A stretch of 64,000 nucleotides of DNA from CBDFHF01 sp965247565 (GCA_965247565.1 CBDFHF010000003.1:124001-188000), one strand, 5' to 3'. Counted from the stretch's first letter, positions 45,102 to 54,317 are shown. The notes: a model not told the origin generated them from the sequence alone. Translations and numbers: made by a program.

Positions 45102-46028
45102 ATGAATGTGGTCAGGCACGAACTATGGAGACAACAATATAGAAATGATAGATATATGGAGTTTTTACCCTCTAAAGATATAGAGGAAAGAACAAAAGAT
45201 CTTTTTACTAACATATTGTTATTATCTGATAAAGGCCAAATCAGTCTTCATAGTATGGCAGGCATTGGTGAATACTGGATGATTTTATTTACCCATGTCC
45301 TTGAAGAATTTCAATATCGTTACGGACCTTATCCAAATGGATTTACTAATGGGTTTATTAAAAATGCGGATATTGTAAAGCCAACGTGTCCTGAGTCTCC
45401 AAAATCTAAAGCTGCTATTGACAATATTGGTGGTGTAAAATCCAATCAACTTTATAAATTTGGAAAGGCAGCGCATCTAAATGAGATGTTTGAGTATGGA
45501 AAAATCCGAATATCTCCAGCGTCTTTTTATAACGACCCATCTTTAAACAATGCAATACGGGATGATGAACTGTCATTTACCATTAAGTCTCGTGCAAATA
45601 AGCTTGTGCTTAGAAATGAAGAAAATGTGCAAATTCCTGCTGTAGGTAATGTGGAATTGAGACTAGAAGCTCAAACAAATTATTTTGTTCATTGTTTTTC
45701 TTCTAACTACACATATAGAGAATTCGATGATTTTAGAGCTGATACATGCATTGTAATTAAGGAACCAATTTCATTCATAAATAAAATGATGTGTTGTGTT
45801 AAACAAAGTAACCCAGATTTAAGAGGCTTTGCTTCAGGTGTTAGGTATGTTGATCCTCTAAATTCCAGCCTTAATGAAATTGACATATTTTTTGTAAAAC
45901 ATTTTAAATATACCTATCAAAATGAATATAGGGCAATTTGGTTACCAAAGAAACCGGTGAAAAATTTGGAACCATTTTTTATAGAAATAGGCAACATGAG
46001 CGAATATGCTGAAATTATCCGCATTTAA
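45102..46028 (+). CDS. Cassette-encoded protein, unknown (DUF2971-like feel)
   Basis: This is a 308-residue soluble protein of low GC content relative to its neighbours. AAAGGG precedes the ATG closely. A segment YKFGKAAHLNEMFEYGKIRISPASFYNDP resembles in layout the N-terminal 'KYR...FSSPSxFNDPxD' part of DUF2971 proteins, and HCFSSNY and YQNEYRAIW fit the later parts of that family. I regard this as suggestive only. The TAA stop is inside the R'' core of attC2. Confidence 0.62.
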   Translation: MNVVRHELWRQQYRNDRYMEFLPSKDIEERTKDLFTNILLLSDKGQISLHSMAGIGEYWMILFTHVLEEFQYRYGPYPNGFTNGFIKNADIVKPTCPESPKSKAAIDNIGGVKSNQLYKFGKAAHLNEMFEYGKIRISPASFYNDPSLNNAIRDDELSFTIKSRANKLVLRNEENVQIPAVGNVELRLEAQTNYFVHCFSSNYTYREFDDFRADTCIVIKEPISFINKMMCCVKQSNPDLRGFASGVRYVDPLNSSLNEIDIFFVKHFKYTYQNEYRAIWLPKKPVKNLEPFFIEIGNMSEYAEIIRI

Positions 46029-46108
46029 CAAGCGGGTCAACCTGACCCAAAAAAGCGCCGCTCCTATCGTCGCTCTGCTTTTTTGGGCATGTTACCCTTG
46101 TGTTAGTC
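46023..46108 (+). other. attC site 2 of cassette array
   Basis: R'' ATTTAAC and R' GTTAGTC bound an 86-bp site. The outer arms AAGCGGGTCAACCTGACCC and GGGCATGTTACCCTT pair with extrahelical C bases on the left. The inner stem CCCAAAAAAGC with GCTTTTTTGGG is perfect. Confidence 0.78.
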
Positions 46109-46117
46109 ACTATCTCC

Positions 46118-46477
46118 ATGATCGCTCCCATGGGTTTTAGGCTTTCGGTTATTTTTCTTTTGGTGTTTCCAGCAATAATTTATTTCGCCGTTGGTCTTCG
46201 GAATGGTCATGTGGAAATAACTTATTTATTACCAAACTATATCCGCATCGCTTGGCCTCATCTTTTGGTTGCAAGCTGTTTTATTTGGACAAGAGCATAT
46301 CGCTCTGAAATTTTAGCAACGCTCTTAGGGCTTAATTTAATACTTATTGCTTTTCAGCTTTGGGTTTTGTTTTGTGTGCCTGCTAGAGAATCTGGTTTAG
46401 CGTGGGTTTTGTATGTTCCAATTTCTTTGCTAGCTCTAATCATTGCTTATGGGCTTTCGCGTGTACCTAAACAATAG
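46118..46477 (+). CDS. Cassette-encoded small membrane protein
   Basis: This 119-residue protein has about four hydrophobic helices; I use the ATG at 46118. A longer GTG start at 46100 would lie inside attC2. The loop region PARESGLAW and the C-terminal SRVPKQ are hydrophilic. No family is recognised. It sits between attC2 and attC3, one gene per cassette. Confidence 0.6.
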   Translation: MIAPMGFRLSVIFLLVFPAIIYFAVGLRNGHVEITYLLPNYIRIAWPHLLVASCFIWTRAYRSEILATLLGLNLILIAFQLWVLFCVPARESGLAWVLYVPISLLALIIAYGLSRVPKQ

Positions 46478-46525
46478 GGAATCAAGACTGACTGACAGAC
46501 ATTTTTTGCGCCATATATATTTCTG

Positions 46526-46647
46526 GCCTAACATCGCAGTCAAAGGTACGCACTGGATACGGGTTTTTGTTAACCTTGGTTATTTTTTCGGGTTCGTTGG
46601 CTTTGTTTACCTTTGTCAATCGGCACCCCCTTACTTTTACGTTAGAG
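46526..46647 (+). other. attC site 3 of cassette array
   Basis: R'' GCCTAAC (a perfect RYYYAAC) and R' GTTAGAG bound a 122-bp site. AGTCAAAGG in the left arm pairs with CCCTTACT-type sequence in the right arm, leaving one unpaired C. Its length and outer arms are attC-like, but the inner part pairs less well than in sites 1 and 2. Confidence 0.62.
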
Positions 46648-46651
46648 CGAT

Positions 46652-47131
46652 ATGTTCTTTGTCCATCGCCGCACATTAAGAAAAGGACGTGCAATTGCGG
46701 CCGCAGTTAATTTTGTGGTTTCCTCCTTGTTCTTTGGTTTAGCAACATACCTTGTCTTCTTTCAAGAAAAACCATCTGCCATTATATTAGGAAAAGTGAT
46801 ATTCGCCATTTTGGCATTTACATTGCCAATCATGATTGGGTGGTTCGTCCGCTTATTCACGGGGAAAGGTGAATGGAACATCCAAATATCCAAGACCAAG
46901 TTAATTTGGCAAGTGCCTGAAAATATCGGTGAGAAAAGCTTAAGTCTTCCAATTTCTGAAATATCAAAAATCATCTGCGAGTCTTCCCAAAATACTGATG
47001 CAGGTAATTACTATTACATTGAAATGGTGAGTGGTGAAAAACACTCACTCAATCCGTCAGCGTCTGGCATCAATTTGAACAAACTTTTTAACGTTCTCGA
47101 AAGTCTGGGGGTGAAATATGAAACACGGTAA
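46652..47131 (+). CDS. Cassette-encoded membrane protein with soluble tail
   Basis: This 159-residue protein has two membrane helices (about residues 17-37 and 47-68). A beta-rich soluble domain of about 80 residues follows (WNIQISKTKLIWQVPE...YYYIEMVSGEKHSL), with a layout like small bacterial PH-domain proteins. It starts 5 bases after the attC3 core. No clear attC follows: a CCTAACC and a CAGGCTAAAGCCTG hairpin at about 47147-47174 may be the broken end of the array. Confidence 0.62.
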   Translation: MFFVHRRTLRKGRAIAAAVNFVVSSLFFGLATYLVFFQEKPSAIILGKVIFAILAFTLPIMIGWFVRLFTGKGEWNIQISKTKLIWQVPENIGEKSLSLPISEISKIICESSQNTDAGNYYYIEMVSGEKHSLNPSASGINLNKLFNVLESLGVKYETR

Positions 47132-47293
47132 GCATCCTAACCCACCACAGGCTAAAGCCTGCTTCTTACCTCAAACTACTAGTGCTTATAAGCAGTTTAT
47201 GGTGTCAGCAGGATAATTTAGTCGGAGCCTAATGCAGCTTGGAAACAACAGCAAATGAAATCTAACAAAGTAAAAGTTATCCCTTACAGTTTT

Positions 47294-48667
47294 TTATAAC
47301 TTGCCACGCACTTTATCCCGATAAAACAAATTCCAGGTATCAAACGGATAAATCTTGCCGTTTGGCTCTACAAAATGCGTACATGAGCGTTTCACCGAAC
47401 CCACATCAAAATCGTATTTATCCATAAACGCCATGATCACAATGCGGAACACGTTATCGTAAGTTAGCCCTGGGCTTTGTATTTGCGGCAAACAGCACAA
47501 CAGGGTTTGCAGATTTTCTGTGGTTTGCTCGCTGCATGCATCCAGCGAGAACAGTTTAAGAAAAGCCGATTTCAAGCCCGCACTTTTTTCAAAGCTAATG
47601 GTGTTATCCACGCCCTTAAGCAGCTCTTCACGCGGTAATAAACCTGTTACGGGTACAATTTTTCCGGCCATTTTGATGCCATAACCAATGGAAATATTTT
47701 CAGGATGGCAGGGCAATGGGATCATATCGGTATCGCCAAACGGATTGTCGGCTTCGACAATGCGAGTGCGGATTTCGCTTAGGGTTATGCGGTTCTGAGG
47801 CGTTTCACCGTCATTACGCCCTGCATCTTGCACCGGTTGAAAAGTGATTCCGCGCACACATTGCCATTGCTGGGCATATTGGATGAGTTCGGCAATTTCT
47901 TGGTCATTAACACCTTTGCGAATCACGCACACTAAAGTTGTGGAAATAGTGTGCTGCTCCAGCTTTTCTAACGCTTGCTGACGGATCTTACGCATGTCCT
48001 GAGCACGGATATTTTGCAAAGCCTCCGCTTGCAGGGAATCAAATTGCAGGTAAACTTCAAAGCCTGGTTTGAGGGTTGCGAGTTCTGCCACCAACTGCGG
48101 ATCACGGGCAATGCGAATGCCATTGGTGTTGAGCATTAAATGACGGATCGGGCTGGCTTTAAGACGACGCAGAATGTCCATCAATTGCGGATGCAAGGTC
48201 GGTTCGCCGCCAGACACTTGCACTAAATCAGGCTTTTGCTCACTCGCCAACAGCGTTTGCAGCATAATTTCAATATCGTCCATGCTACGCGGATTGCCTT
48301 TTCCGGGGGCGGAATTCGCAAAGCAAACCGGACAGTGCATGTTGCATTCATCAATAATTTCAAATAGAGCCAGGCAAGAATGCTGTTCATGATCAGGACA
48401 TAACCCGCAATCGTGCGGACAGCCTTGGTTGATTTCGGTTTGAAACTTTTGCGGCATATCGCCAGGTTTTAAAAACTCCTTGCAGCGTTTGTAGTAATCA
48501 ATGTCGGTGGAAACCAGGGTTTTTTGGACGCCGTGTTCCAAGCAACGCTTTTGATAATATACATTGCCGTTCTGGAAGATAATTTTGGCAGGTACGACGC
48601 GAAGGCATATTTCACACAACGATTGCGTTTGTCCGTAAAAAATGTACGGACGGGCTTTATTCGACAT
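47294..48667 (-). CDS. Radical SAM enzyme, Tes/MJ0619-like
   Basis: This is a 457-residue radical SAM protein. The cluster motif is CNMHCPVC (Cys108, Cys112, Cys115) with SGGEPT at 152-157. Before it come extra cysteines in CEIC (18-21), RCLEHG (42) and GCPHDCGLC (83-90), followed by DHEQHSCLALFEI. That arrangement is the hallmark of the MJ0619/tetraether-lipid-synthase (Tes) group, whose members act on lipids or pterins. VYLQFDSL and ITFQPVQDAGR fit as well. It overlaps the Lgt-like gene by 11 bp. Lipid modification is an inference from family and neighbour. Confidence 0.82.
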   Translation of the reverse strand: MSNKARPYIFYGQTQSLCEICLRVVPAKIIFQNGNVYYQKRCLEHGVQKTLVSTDIDYYKRCKEFLKPGDMPQKFQTEINQGCPHDCGLCPDHEQHSCLALFEIIDECNMHCPVCFANSAPGKGNPRSMDDIEIMLQTLLASEQKPDLVQVSGGEPTLHPQLMDILRRLKASPIRHLMLNTNGIRIARDPQLVAELATLKPGFEVYLQFDSLQAEALQNIRAQDMRKIRQQALEKLEQHTISTTLVCVIRKGVNDQEIAELIQYAQQWQCVRGITFQPVQDAGRNDGETPQNRITLSEIRTRIVEADNPFGDTDMIPLPCHPENISIGYGIKMAGKIVPVTGLLPREELLKGVDNTISFEKSAGLKSAFLKLFSLDACSEQTTENLQTLLCCLPQIQSPGLTYDNVFRIVIMAFMDKYDFDVGSVKRSCTHFVEPNGKIYPFDTWNLFYRDKVRGKL

Positions 48668-49403
48668 TGGTTTGGTTCCGTTTAAGCATATACAGCGCGT
48701 ACAACATTAGAGACAGACTCAGCCAATGAAATAGATTTAAACCCGCCAGTAGAATCGGGTAAGGTTTGATGAATTCCCAAGCGAAACGTTGTCCGGCATA
48801 CACCAGCACAAAAATATAAAATCCCTGTCGCTGCCAGAACGAAGGCCGGCGTGGGTAATGGCCTAGTATCACGGCAAGCAAAACAGCTAAGGAGATTGAT
48901 TCATACAACTGTACCGGATGGCGCAGGATGCCATCACCAAAATCCACACCCCAAGGTAAATTGGTTTCTGTGCCATAGGTAAAATCCGGCAATCCGGCCA
49001 GAAAGCACCCGACTCGCCCCACCGCTATCAGCAAAATCAAGCCAGGAACAAAATACAGCCCCGTGGATTGACGAATACCGGAATAATATTTAAAAATCTC
49101 TGCGGCTACAATCGCACCAAATACGCCGCCGATCATGCTTTTTGCAATGCCATCCTGATTTGCAAGGTGTAGGTTCAGTGTGCCAAATAGGATGCTGCCC
49201 GCCGCCAACCCAAACAGCAACGCCAACAGGTAATAATGGTACTGAGATGTTCGAGTTATTCCTGCTGGGCGATCTAAATCATATTTGCGCCGAAACCAAA
49301 CGCTCATCAGCACGCTGCTTGCTACAGCAAGTAAATCGAAGAGGTAATGGTAGCGCACTAAAATTAGCCAGCAAACCGCATTGAAGACCCAAACATCATA
49401 CAT
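48657..49403 (-). CDS. Prolipoprotein diacylglyceryl transferase-like membrane protein
   Basis: This 248-residue multi-pass protein has Lgt-type motifs: GRVGCFLAG (around the conserved arginine), LPWGVDFGDGILRHPVQLYE, and a conserved C-terminal RFAWEFIKPY. It differs from housekeeping Lgt at the N-terminus. The annotated ATG overlaps the upstream gene by 40 bp, and a GTG at 49358 would avoid this. Its overlap with the radical SAM gene suggests a lipid-related role other than, or beyond, lipoprotein maturation. Confidence 0.78.
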   Translation of the reverse strand: MYDVWVFNAVCWLILVRYHYLFDLLAVASSVLMSVWFRRKYDLDRPAGITRTSQYHYYLLALLFGLAAGSILFGTLNLHLANQDGIAKSMIGGVFGAIVAAEIFKYYSGIRQSTGLYFVPGLILLIAVGRVGCFLAGLPDFTYGTETNLPWGVDFGDGILRHPVQLYESISLAVLLAVILGHYPRRPSFWQRQGFYIFVLVYAGQRFAWEFIKPYPILLAGLNLFHWLSLSLMLYALYMLKRNQTNVE

Positions 49404-49681
49404 CCGCTAAATGAAATCATCGGTACGGCAATGACAGCAATCCCAAGCCATAACATCAATGTGGACAGGGCTCTATCTCCGCGTAGAAAAGATCGTGCGG
49501 AAATAAATAGAATAAAAATTTCGACCATTGCAGCCATAGAATTCCATAACACTATCGGCCAGGATTCTTTGCCCAAAATCAAAATAAAACCAATAAACGG
49601 CAGGGCAATCGCTAAGCCGAGCAACCAAAATAACCAGAACAAAATTTTAGCTAGGGTTGAGTAATTGTTAATTTGACTCAT
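49364..49681 (-). CDS. Small membrane protein upstream of Lgt-like gene
   Basis: This 105-residue protein has three or four hydrophobic helices, a short polar N-terminus and the loop SARSFLRGDRALS between them. No family is recognised. It overlaps the start of the Lgt-like gene and is the first gene of a three-gene unit that ends with the radical SAM enzyme. The IS630 element lies 38 bp upstream and could have displaced its promoter. Confidence 0.6.
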   Translation of the reverse strand: MSQINNYSTLAKILFWLFWLLGLAIALPFIGFILILGKESWPIVLWNSMAAMVEIFILFISARSFLRGDRALSTLMLWLGIAVIAVPMISFSGCMMFGSSMRFAG

Positions 49682-49719
49682 ATTTGTGATCTACGGGTTT
49701 AAGAGATATTGGGGTTATA

Positions 49720-50871
49720 CCAATCCCAATAAGTTTTCATGACAATATCGCCCAGCTCCGAGAGCAAAGGGATCGAATGGCGTCCGGTTGCAAAGCAAAT
49801 TTATTCCAAGCCTGACAGCAGACATCCAGAATGTCGTCATAGTTTTTAAAGCATCGATTTGCCCAATCTGACCGCCGCAGTTGCTGCCATATTTGCTCGA
49901 CAGGGTTGAGTTCAGGCGAATAAGGTGGCAAGGGTAAAATCGACAGGTTGGTAGGCAACTGTAATTTTGCGGTGACATGCCAGGCGGCGCGATCGACGAC
50001 CAATACCGCGTGTTTACCTGGGGCGATGGCCGCCGCAATCATGTCGAGATGCTTTTGCATGCCTTCGCTATTGGCTTTAGGCAGAATTAAACCAACCACC
50101 TTACCCTCGGCAGGGTACACGGCACCAAACACATAGGCCGCCTCAAATTGCTGTTGCCGGATGACTCGGGGACGGCTACCTTTGGGTGCCCAAATACGCG
50201 TCAGCGTCCCTCGTTGGCCCACGCGAGCTTCATCTTGAAACCAAACCTCAACCCTCTCCACGCTAAGCTCATCAGGTACCACGGCCATCACCGCGGCTTG
50301 GAAGTTTTTTTAAAGGTGTCTTGGCTCCCCTGGCTTTGCTTCGGATGTTTCGACCGGACCGTGATCCAAACTAGACCCAGTCGGGCCAATAGGTTGTAAA
50401 CACTATTGAGGCAACAGGTCACTTGAAACTGTTCTTCCAGCAGGACCCTGATATCGTGCCCTGTGATCCGACCGCCTGGTCGTTGATCTTGCAGTCCCAT
50501 TACCGCTGTCTTAAACTCGGCTTCCCGGGCCGCCGCCAATTTCCGTTTTGCGCCACTTCGCGGGGATTCCCTTAAGCCGTCGAGACCCTCGGCCTTAAAC
50601 CGTTGCACCCAGCCCTGGACGGTGATCTTAGGGACGCGTAAGGCCGTCGCTATCTCATGGTAGTCTCGACCGTCTTGCAGATGCGCCATTCCCAGAAATC
50701 GAACGCGTGTGCGTGGATGCGGCTCCGTTTTCGCCAGCGCATGAAAATCATGCTCCTGCAGCGTATCAGGTAATTGTCTTGGTCGTGCGATCGTTGCCTC
50801 CCATAGCTAGGCTTTACTTTAAATCTTGATTATAACCCTATGTTGTTAATATTAATACTTGTTGAGATTGG
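49720..50871 (-). mobile_element. IS630-family insertion sequence, 1152 bp
   Basis: The ends CCAATCCCAATAAGT (left) and ACTTGTTGAGATTGG (right) are imperfect inverted repeats. Each is flanked directly by TA (49718-49719 and 50872-50873), the target duplication of the IS630/Tc1 group. It encodes one transposase in two frames. Confidence 0.9.
49737..50791 (-). CDS. IS630 transposase, -1 frameshift between two frames
   Basis: The first frame (stop at 50288) holds the helix-turn-helix part (DYHEIATALRVPKITVQGWVQRF). The second (to 49737) holds the DDE catalytic part: WFQDEARVG, LVVDRAAWH and YSPELNPVEQIW. A run of seven A followed by C (50311-50304 on the minus strand) would let a -1 slip yield FKKNFQAAVMAVVPDE, the normal family sequence. 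Upstream of the first ATG (50689) the frame stays open to an ATC at 50791 preceded by GGAGG, giving the usual N-terminus ARPRQLPDTLQ. So initiation is either at this non-standard codon or has been lost. Confidence 0.85.
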
Positions 50872-50873
50872 TA

Positions 50874-51495
50874 TTAGGTCTTGGAATTAGACATCTGTTC
50901 TAACGCGGTTCTTAGAACCTGCTCAAAATCTGACCGAGAGCAATCTTAAAAAAGCTAGGTTCACCATATACTGGTTCGAGTTCAGGTTTTTTTCACAGCT
51001 TTACCATAAACGACAGAACTTGACGAGCCGAGCAGAACCAAGTTCCAGCGCACACCGTTGGGAGATGACGGCAAAAATTTGCAATTCGTTACGTTTTGAA
51101 GCCGCCACACCAGCTCCCAGCAGTCGTGCTCTACCAGTCCGGCTAATACCTTGTCCGGTAAAGGTTAGTGGTTTCTCATCCCGTTTAACGCGGTAAGGTA
51201 AATTCGCTTTAGCAATCCACCGAAACTATGCTTCAGTGTTTCATTTAGCTCGGTTTGCCTGACTCGGATGCTTTTGTTTAGCTTACCAGTAATCAGCAGA
51301 AACAAACCCGATTTAGTAAAGCCAGACCTTTGCGATATTGAATCAAGCTAAATGTCTTATTCAATTGAATACTAAATTAAGGGCTTATTGTGTAAGTTGT
51401 AAATATTAATTCATTAATCATGCTTCGTTTTACTTTCAAGCTTACATGGGGACAAGAAATTAATCGAGGGGGTAATCCAAACATCAATATATCTA
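50874..51495. other. Gene-poor stretch with a possible gene remnant
   Basis: About 620 bases follow the IS. On the minus strand, 50982-51163 is an open frame without a start that reads protein-like (PDKVLAGLVEHDCWELVWRL ... LVLLGSSSSVVYG). It may be the end of a broken gene. I cannot name the family. Nothing else was recognised. Confidence 0.35.
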
Positions 51496-52884
51496 TCACT
51501 CCATGCAGCCACGGTGGGCAGTATTCTCTTTACGCTGTATTCTATTAGTAATATCACACGATGAATGATAAAAATCTATGGCACCCATAATATTTGGATC
51601 AAGTGAACGTTGATTGCCCCAGAAGTCATTCTGCATTTTGGTTGGAAACGAGTCATTTTGCCAGAAAGTACCACATTCAGCAGTATCTGGCTTGAGGTTA
51701 CCTATAATCATTTCAGGAAAACAATTCATAGTTTCATTCTGTCCTAAACCAAGAAAAGTTTTTTCGAAGTATGAAAAGAAACTGTCAATGAACTTTTGGA
51801 CAGTTTCAACATTTTCTTTGGTAATCAAACTAGGAAATTTACTGTCGTAATCAGAAATGCGGAGCTGCAGTTTACTATTCAAAGTAGGCAACCACATACC
51901 TAGCGAAGTGCCAAATGTCGCATTTTTTTGTAGTTTAGCCTTCCCACTATCACGTTCACGAATAGCGCCCGTGAGTATGTTATTAGTGATAACAGCACTA
52001 CTTTCAAGGTAACGCACATCAATACCTAATGTCATTAACAATGTATTATGTTCAATAAAACTATCGCGTGCTTTATTCAGATATATTCCTACATCTGAAC
52101 AATTTAAAACAATGTTATTCTGCATAACACCACCGGTATGCTCAATATTACAGTCCTGATTTTCGCAATACTCTTTAGCAGTTCCCCCTCCACCAAACGA
52201 CATTCCGATACGCACGCCACCCGTTGTGCTCTTTGAACAAATAACAAGGTTATTCTCTACCAATCCATTAAATGAATTACCTTTTAAAAAAAGTCCGTAG
52301 CTAGTTTTATCATCCAGTCCTTTTGCAAAGTCAGCGATATAATTTCCACGCACAATCCAATTTTTACCTCCTACAATATCAATTGATGTAACAGGCTGAT
52401 CAGTTTCTCTTACTTTAGTATTAAAAATATCGTTATTTTCAATTATTCCATTATCTGCAAATTCACCATTACTACCATTCACTTTAATTTGAGAATGAAA
52501 ATCAATGAGAACATTTTGTTTTATTATTACGTTGTCCGCATTATCAGTAATATGAATAGCATGATCGGAATGTGGTTTTCCCTTGATAGTTAGATCTTTA
52601 ATAATCCAATAGGGATGTCTTATAGATATTGCCTCAGAACCCGTTGCGGAAATGAATACGGTGCCAGGAACATTAGCTTCGACGAGAATCGGATCTTTTG
52701 CGGTGCCGCCAACAAATGTCTCTAGCCTATACACCTCATAATTACCTGGCAATAATAAAAGCTTTGTTCCTGGCACAGCTTGCCGAAACGCAGTTAAGAG
52801 CTGTTCAGTTGTACTAATAAGAATATTTTGGGCATATAAAGCTTGCACTTGAAATAACAAACATAGAGTACAAAAAAATTTCAT
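51496..52884 (-). CDS. Secreted parallel beta-helix protein
   Basis: This is a 462-residue protein with a signal peptide (FFCTLCLLFQVQALYAQ). Repeating short strands follow, such as IIKQNVLIDF, IIENNDIF, WIVRGNYIADF, LVENNLVIC, MQNNIVLNC and FIEHNTLLM. This is the PbH1 pattern of pectate-lyase or chondroitinase-B-like beta-helices. The last 130 residues are not repetitive and contain three cysteines. It probably binds or cleaves a polysaccharide, but catalytic residues cannot be assigned. AT content is higher than in neighbouring genes, and the gene sits between IS DNA and the galU-manC pair. Confidence 0.78.
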   Translation of the reverse strand: MKFFCTLCLLFQVQALYAQNILISTTEQLLTAFRQAVPGTKLLLLPGNYEVYRLETFVGGTAKDPILVEANVPGTVFISATGSEAISIRHPYWIIKDLTIKGKPHSDHAIHITDNADNVIIKQNVLIDFHSQIKVNGSNGEFADNGIIENNDIFNTKVRETDQPVTSIDIVGGKNWIVRGNYIADFAKGLDDKTSYGLFLKGNSFNGLVENNLVICSKSTTGGVRIGMSFGGGGTAKEYCENQDCNIEHTGGVMQNNIVLNCSDVGIYLNKARDSFIEHNTLLMTLGIDVRYLESSAVITNNILTGAIRERDSGKAKLQKNATFGTSLGMWLPTLNSKLQLRISDYDSKFPSLITKENVETVQKFIDSFFSYFEKTFLGLGQNETMNCFPEMIIGNLKPDTAECGTFWQNDSFPTKMQNDFWGNQRSLDPNIMGAIDFYHSSCDITNRIQRKENTAHRGCME

Positions 52885-53435
52885 ATTCCCTCGTGTCCCG
52901 AATAATCGGGGGAAATTAACATGATTGACAAGTTAATAGCAATTATTCTCTGGCGAATGAGTATTTATTGAGTAACATTTATATTTGTTACCACACCTAA
53001 ACCTATATCAAAGTATTTCTAATTTAATGACTAGATGGGAGTACTTGCCCTCTAAGCCAAATTGTTTGAATTCAGCTAACTCTCTTGGCACACAAAGCGC
53101 ACGCATCAACAAGAGTAGCCGTTATATTGAGCTCTTCTAAAACGCTCGGCTGCATGGTGCATTTTCGGCGAAATTGATATCAATCACTACTTCAAATCGT
53201 GCACAATAAGACATTATCTGTTCGTGCCCTGATTTCAGAATGATGACTGAAAAGCGAATCTGTTCGAACAATCAGTTTGCTATCGCCTAACTTATACTAG
53301 GGACTCAGCATCTATGAGGCAAAGATGCTATCGGGTAATTTGACTTTTACTGGATTGCATAGGAGATCGCCTTTTTTGGCATAAGCTACCCAGCAAAATC
53401 ACGCTCCCCGATGCATCTTTAACTGATTTTGAAGC
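52885..53435. other. Non-coding stretch upstream of the beta-helix gene
   Basis: About 550 bases between two minus-strand genes hold no convincing frame. Short frames (under 30 codons) near 53090-53220 have no start signal. A weak 6-bp hairpin (AGCATC/GATGCT) lies near 53310-53330. I see no RNA gene. Confidence 0.45.
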
Positions 53436-54317
53436 TTACAAAGTCCGAGCCAGATCTTTCAAATAAGCCAAGAAACCATCCTTTAGCTCTGGATGAATTA
53501 ATCCTAATTCAACCGTGGCAATTAAAAATCCTAATTTTGCACCGCAATCATAGCGAGTGCCTTCAAATTCAAAAGCCAGTACTTGTTCATCTTTTAACAA
53601 GTCTGCAATTGCATCGGTCAATTGAATTTCACCACCCGCACCGCGACCGGTCTTATCGATTTTATCGAAAATGGCTGGTGTCAAAATATAACGACCCACT
53701 ACCGCTAAATTAGATGGCGCCACATCCGGTTTTGGTTTTTCGACGATATGCTCAATTACACCCGTTGAACCAATGAAGTCGGCCGTTCTAACAATGCCGT
53801 ATTTATCAGTTTCGGATGGATCAACACGCTCAACCCCCAATATGGAGCACTGTTTTTGCTCAAACAACTTGACCATTTGCGCGATACAGCCACGGCTGCC
53901 GTCTTCGATTAAATCATCCGGCAAAATAACCGCAAAAGGCTCATCACCCACTACGGGTCTGGCGCAATTAACCGCATGCCCTAAGCCTAAGGCTTCAGCT
54001 TGGCGAATGAACACACATGACACATGCGGTGGCAAAATATGTTGAATTAAATTAAGAATTTCCGTTTTGGCTTTGGCAGCCAGTTCAGTTTCCAGCTCAT
54101 ACGCTTTATCAAAGTGATCCATGATGGCATTTTTACTACGTCCGGTAATAAAAATCATAGTATCGATACCGGCAGCAATGGCCTCTTCTACGCCATATTG
54201 AATCAATGGTTTGTCTACAACCGGCAGCATTTCTTTAGGTACAGCTTTGGTCGCTGGTAAAAAACGTGTGCCTAAACCGGCAACGGGAAACACTGCTTTG
54301 GTAATTTTTTTACTCAT
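53436..54317 (-). CDS. galU: UTP-glucose-1-phosphate uridylyltransferase
   Basis: This 293-residue enzyme makes UDP-glucose from UTP and glucose-1-phosphate. The nucleotidyltransferase motif VFPVAGLGTRFLPATKAVPK opens the protein. VEKPKP near residue 195 and the catalytic-core FAVILPDDLI are typical. The length is normal. It lies 62 bp downstream of manC on the same strand, which suggests joint supply of sugar nucleotides. Confidence 0.96.
   Translation of the reverse strand: MSKKITKAVFPVAGLGTRFLPATKAVPKEMLPVVDKPLIQYGVEEAIAAGIDTMIFITGRSKNAIMDHFDKAYELETELAAKAKTEILNLIQHILPPHVSCVFIRQAEALGLGHAVNCARPVVGDEPFAVILPDDLIEDGSRGCIAQMVKLFEQKQCSILGVERVDPSETDKYGIVRTADFIGSTGVIEHIVEKPKPDVAPSNLAVVGRYILTPAIFDKIDKTGRGAGGEIQLTDAIADLLKDEQVLAFEFEGTRYDCGAKLGFLIATVELGLIHPELKDGFLAYLKDLARTL

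Noticed and set aside
46443..46679. 78-residue frame across the third attC site
   Set aside because: It lies within the recombination site and overlaps two cassette genes, so it is a shadow.
47131..47293. Fourth attC site after the last cassette gene
   Set aside because: CCTAACC and a small CAGGCTAAAGCCTG hairpin are present, but no R' core or matching right arm follows. At most it is a broken end.
50960..51000. tRNA T-arm-like GGTTCGAGTTC
   Set aside because: No acceptor or anticodon stems can be formed around it, so it is not a tRNA.
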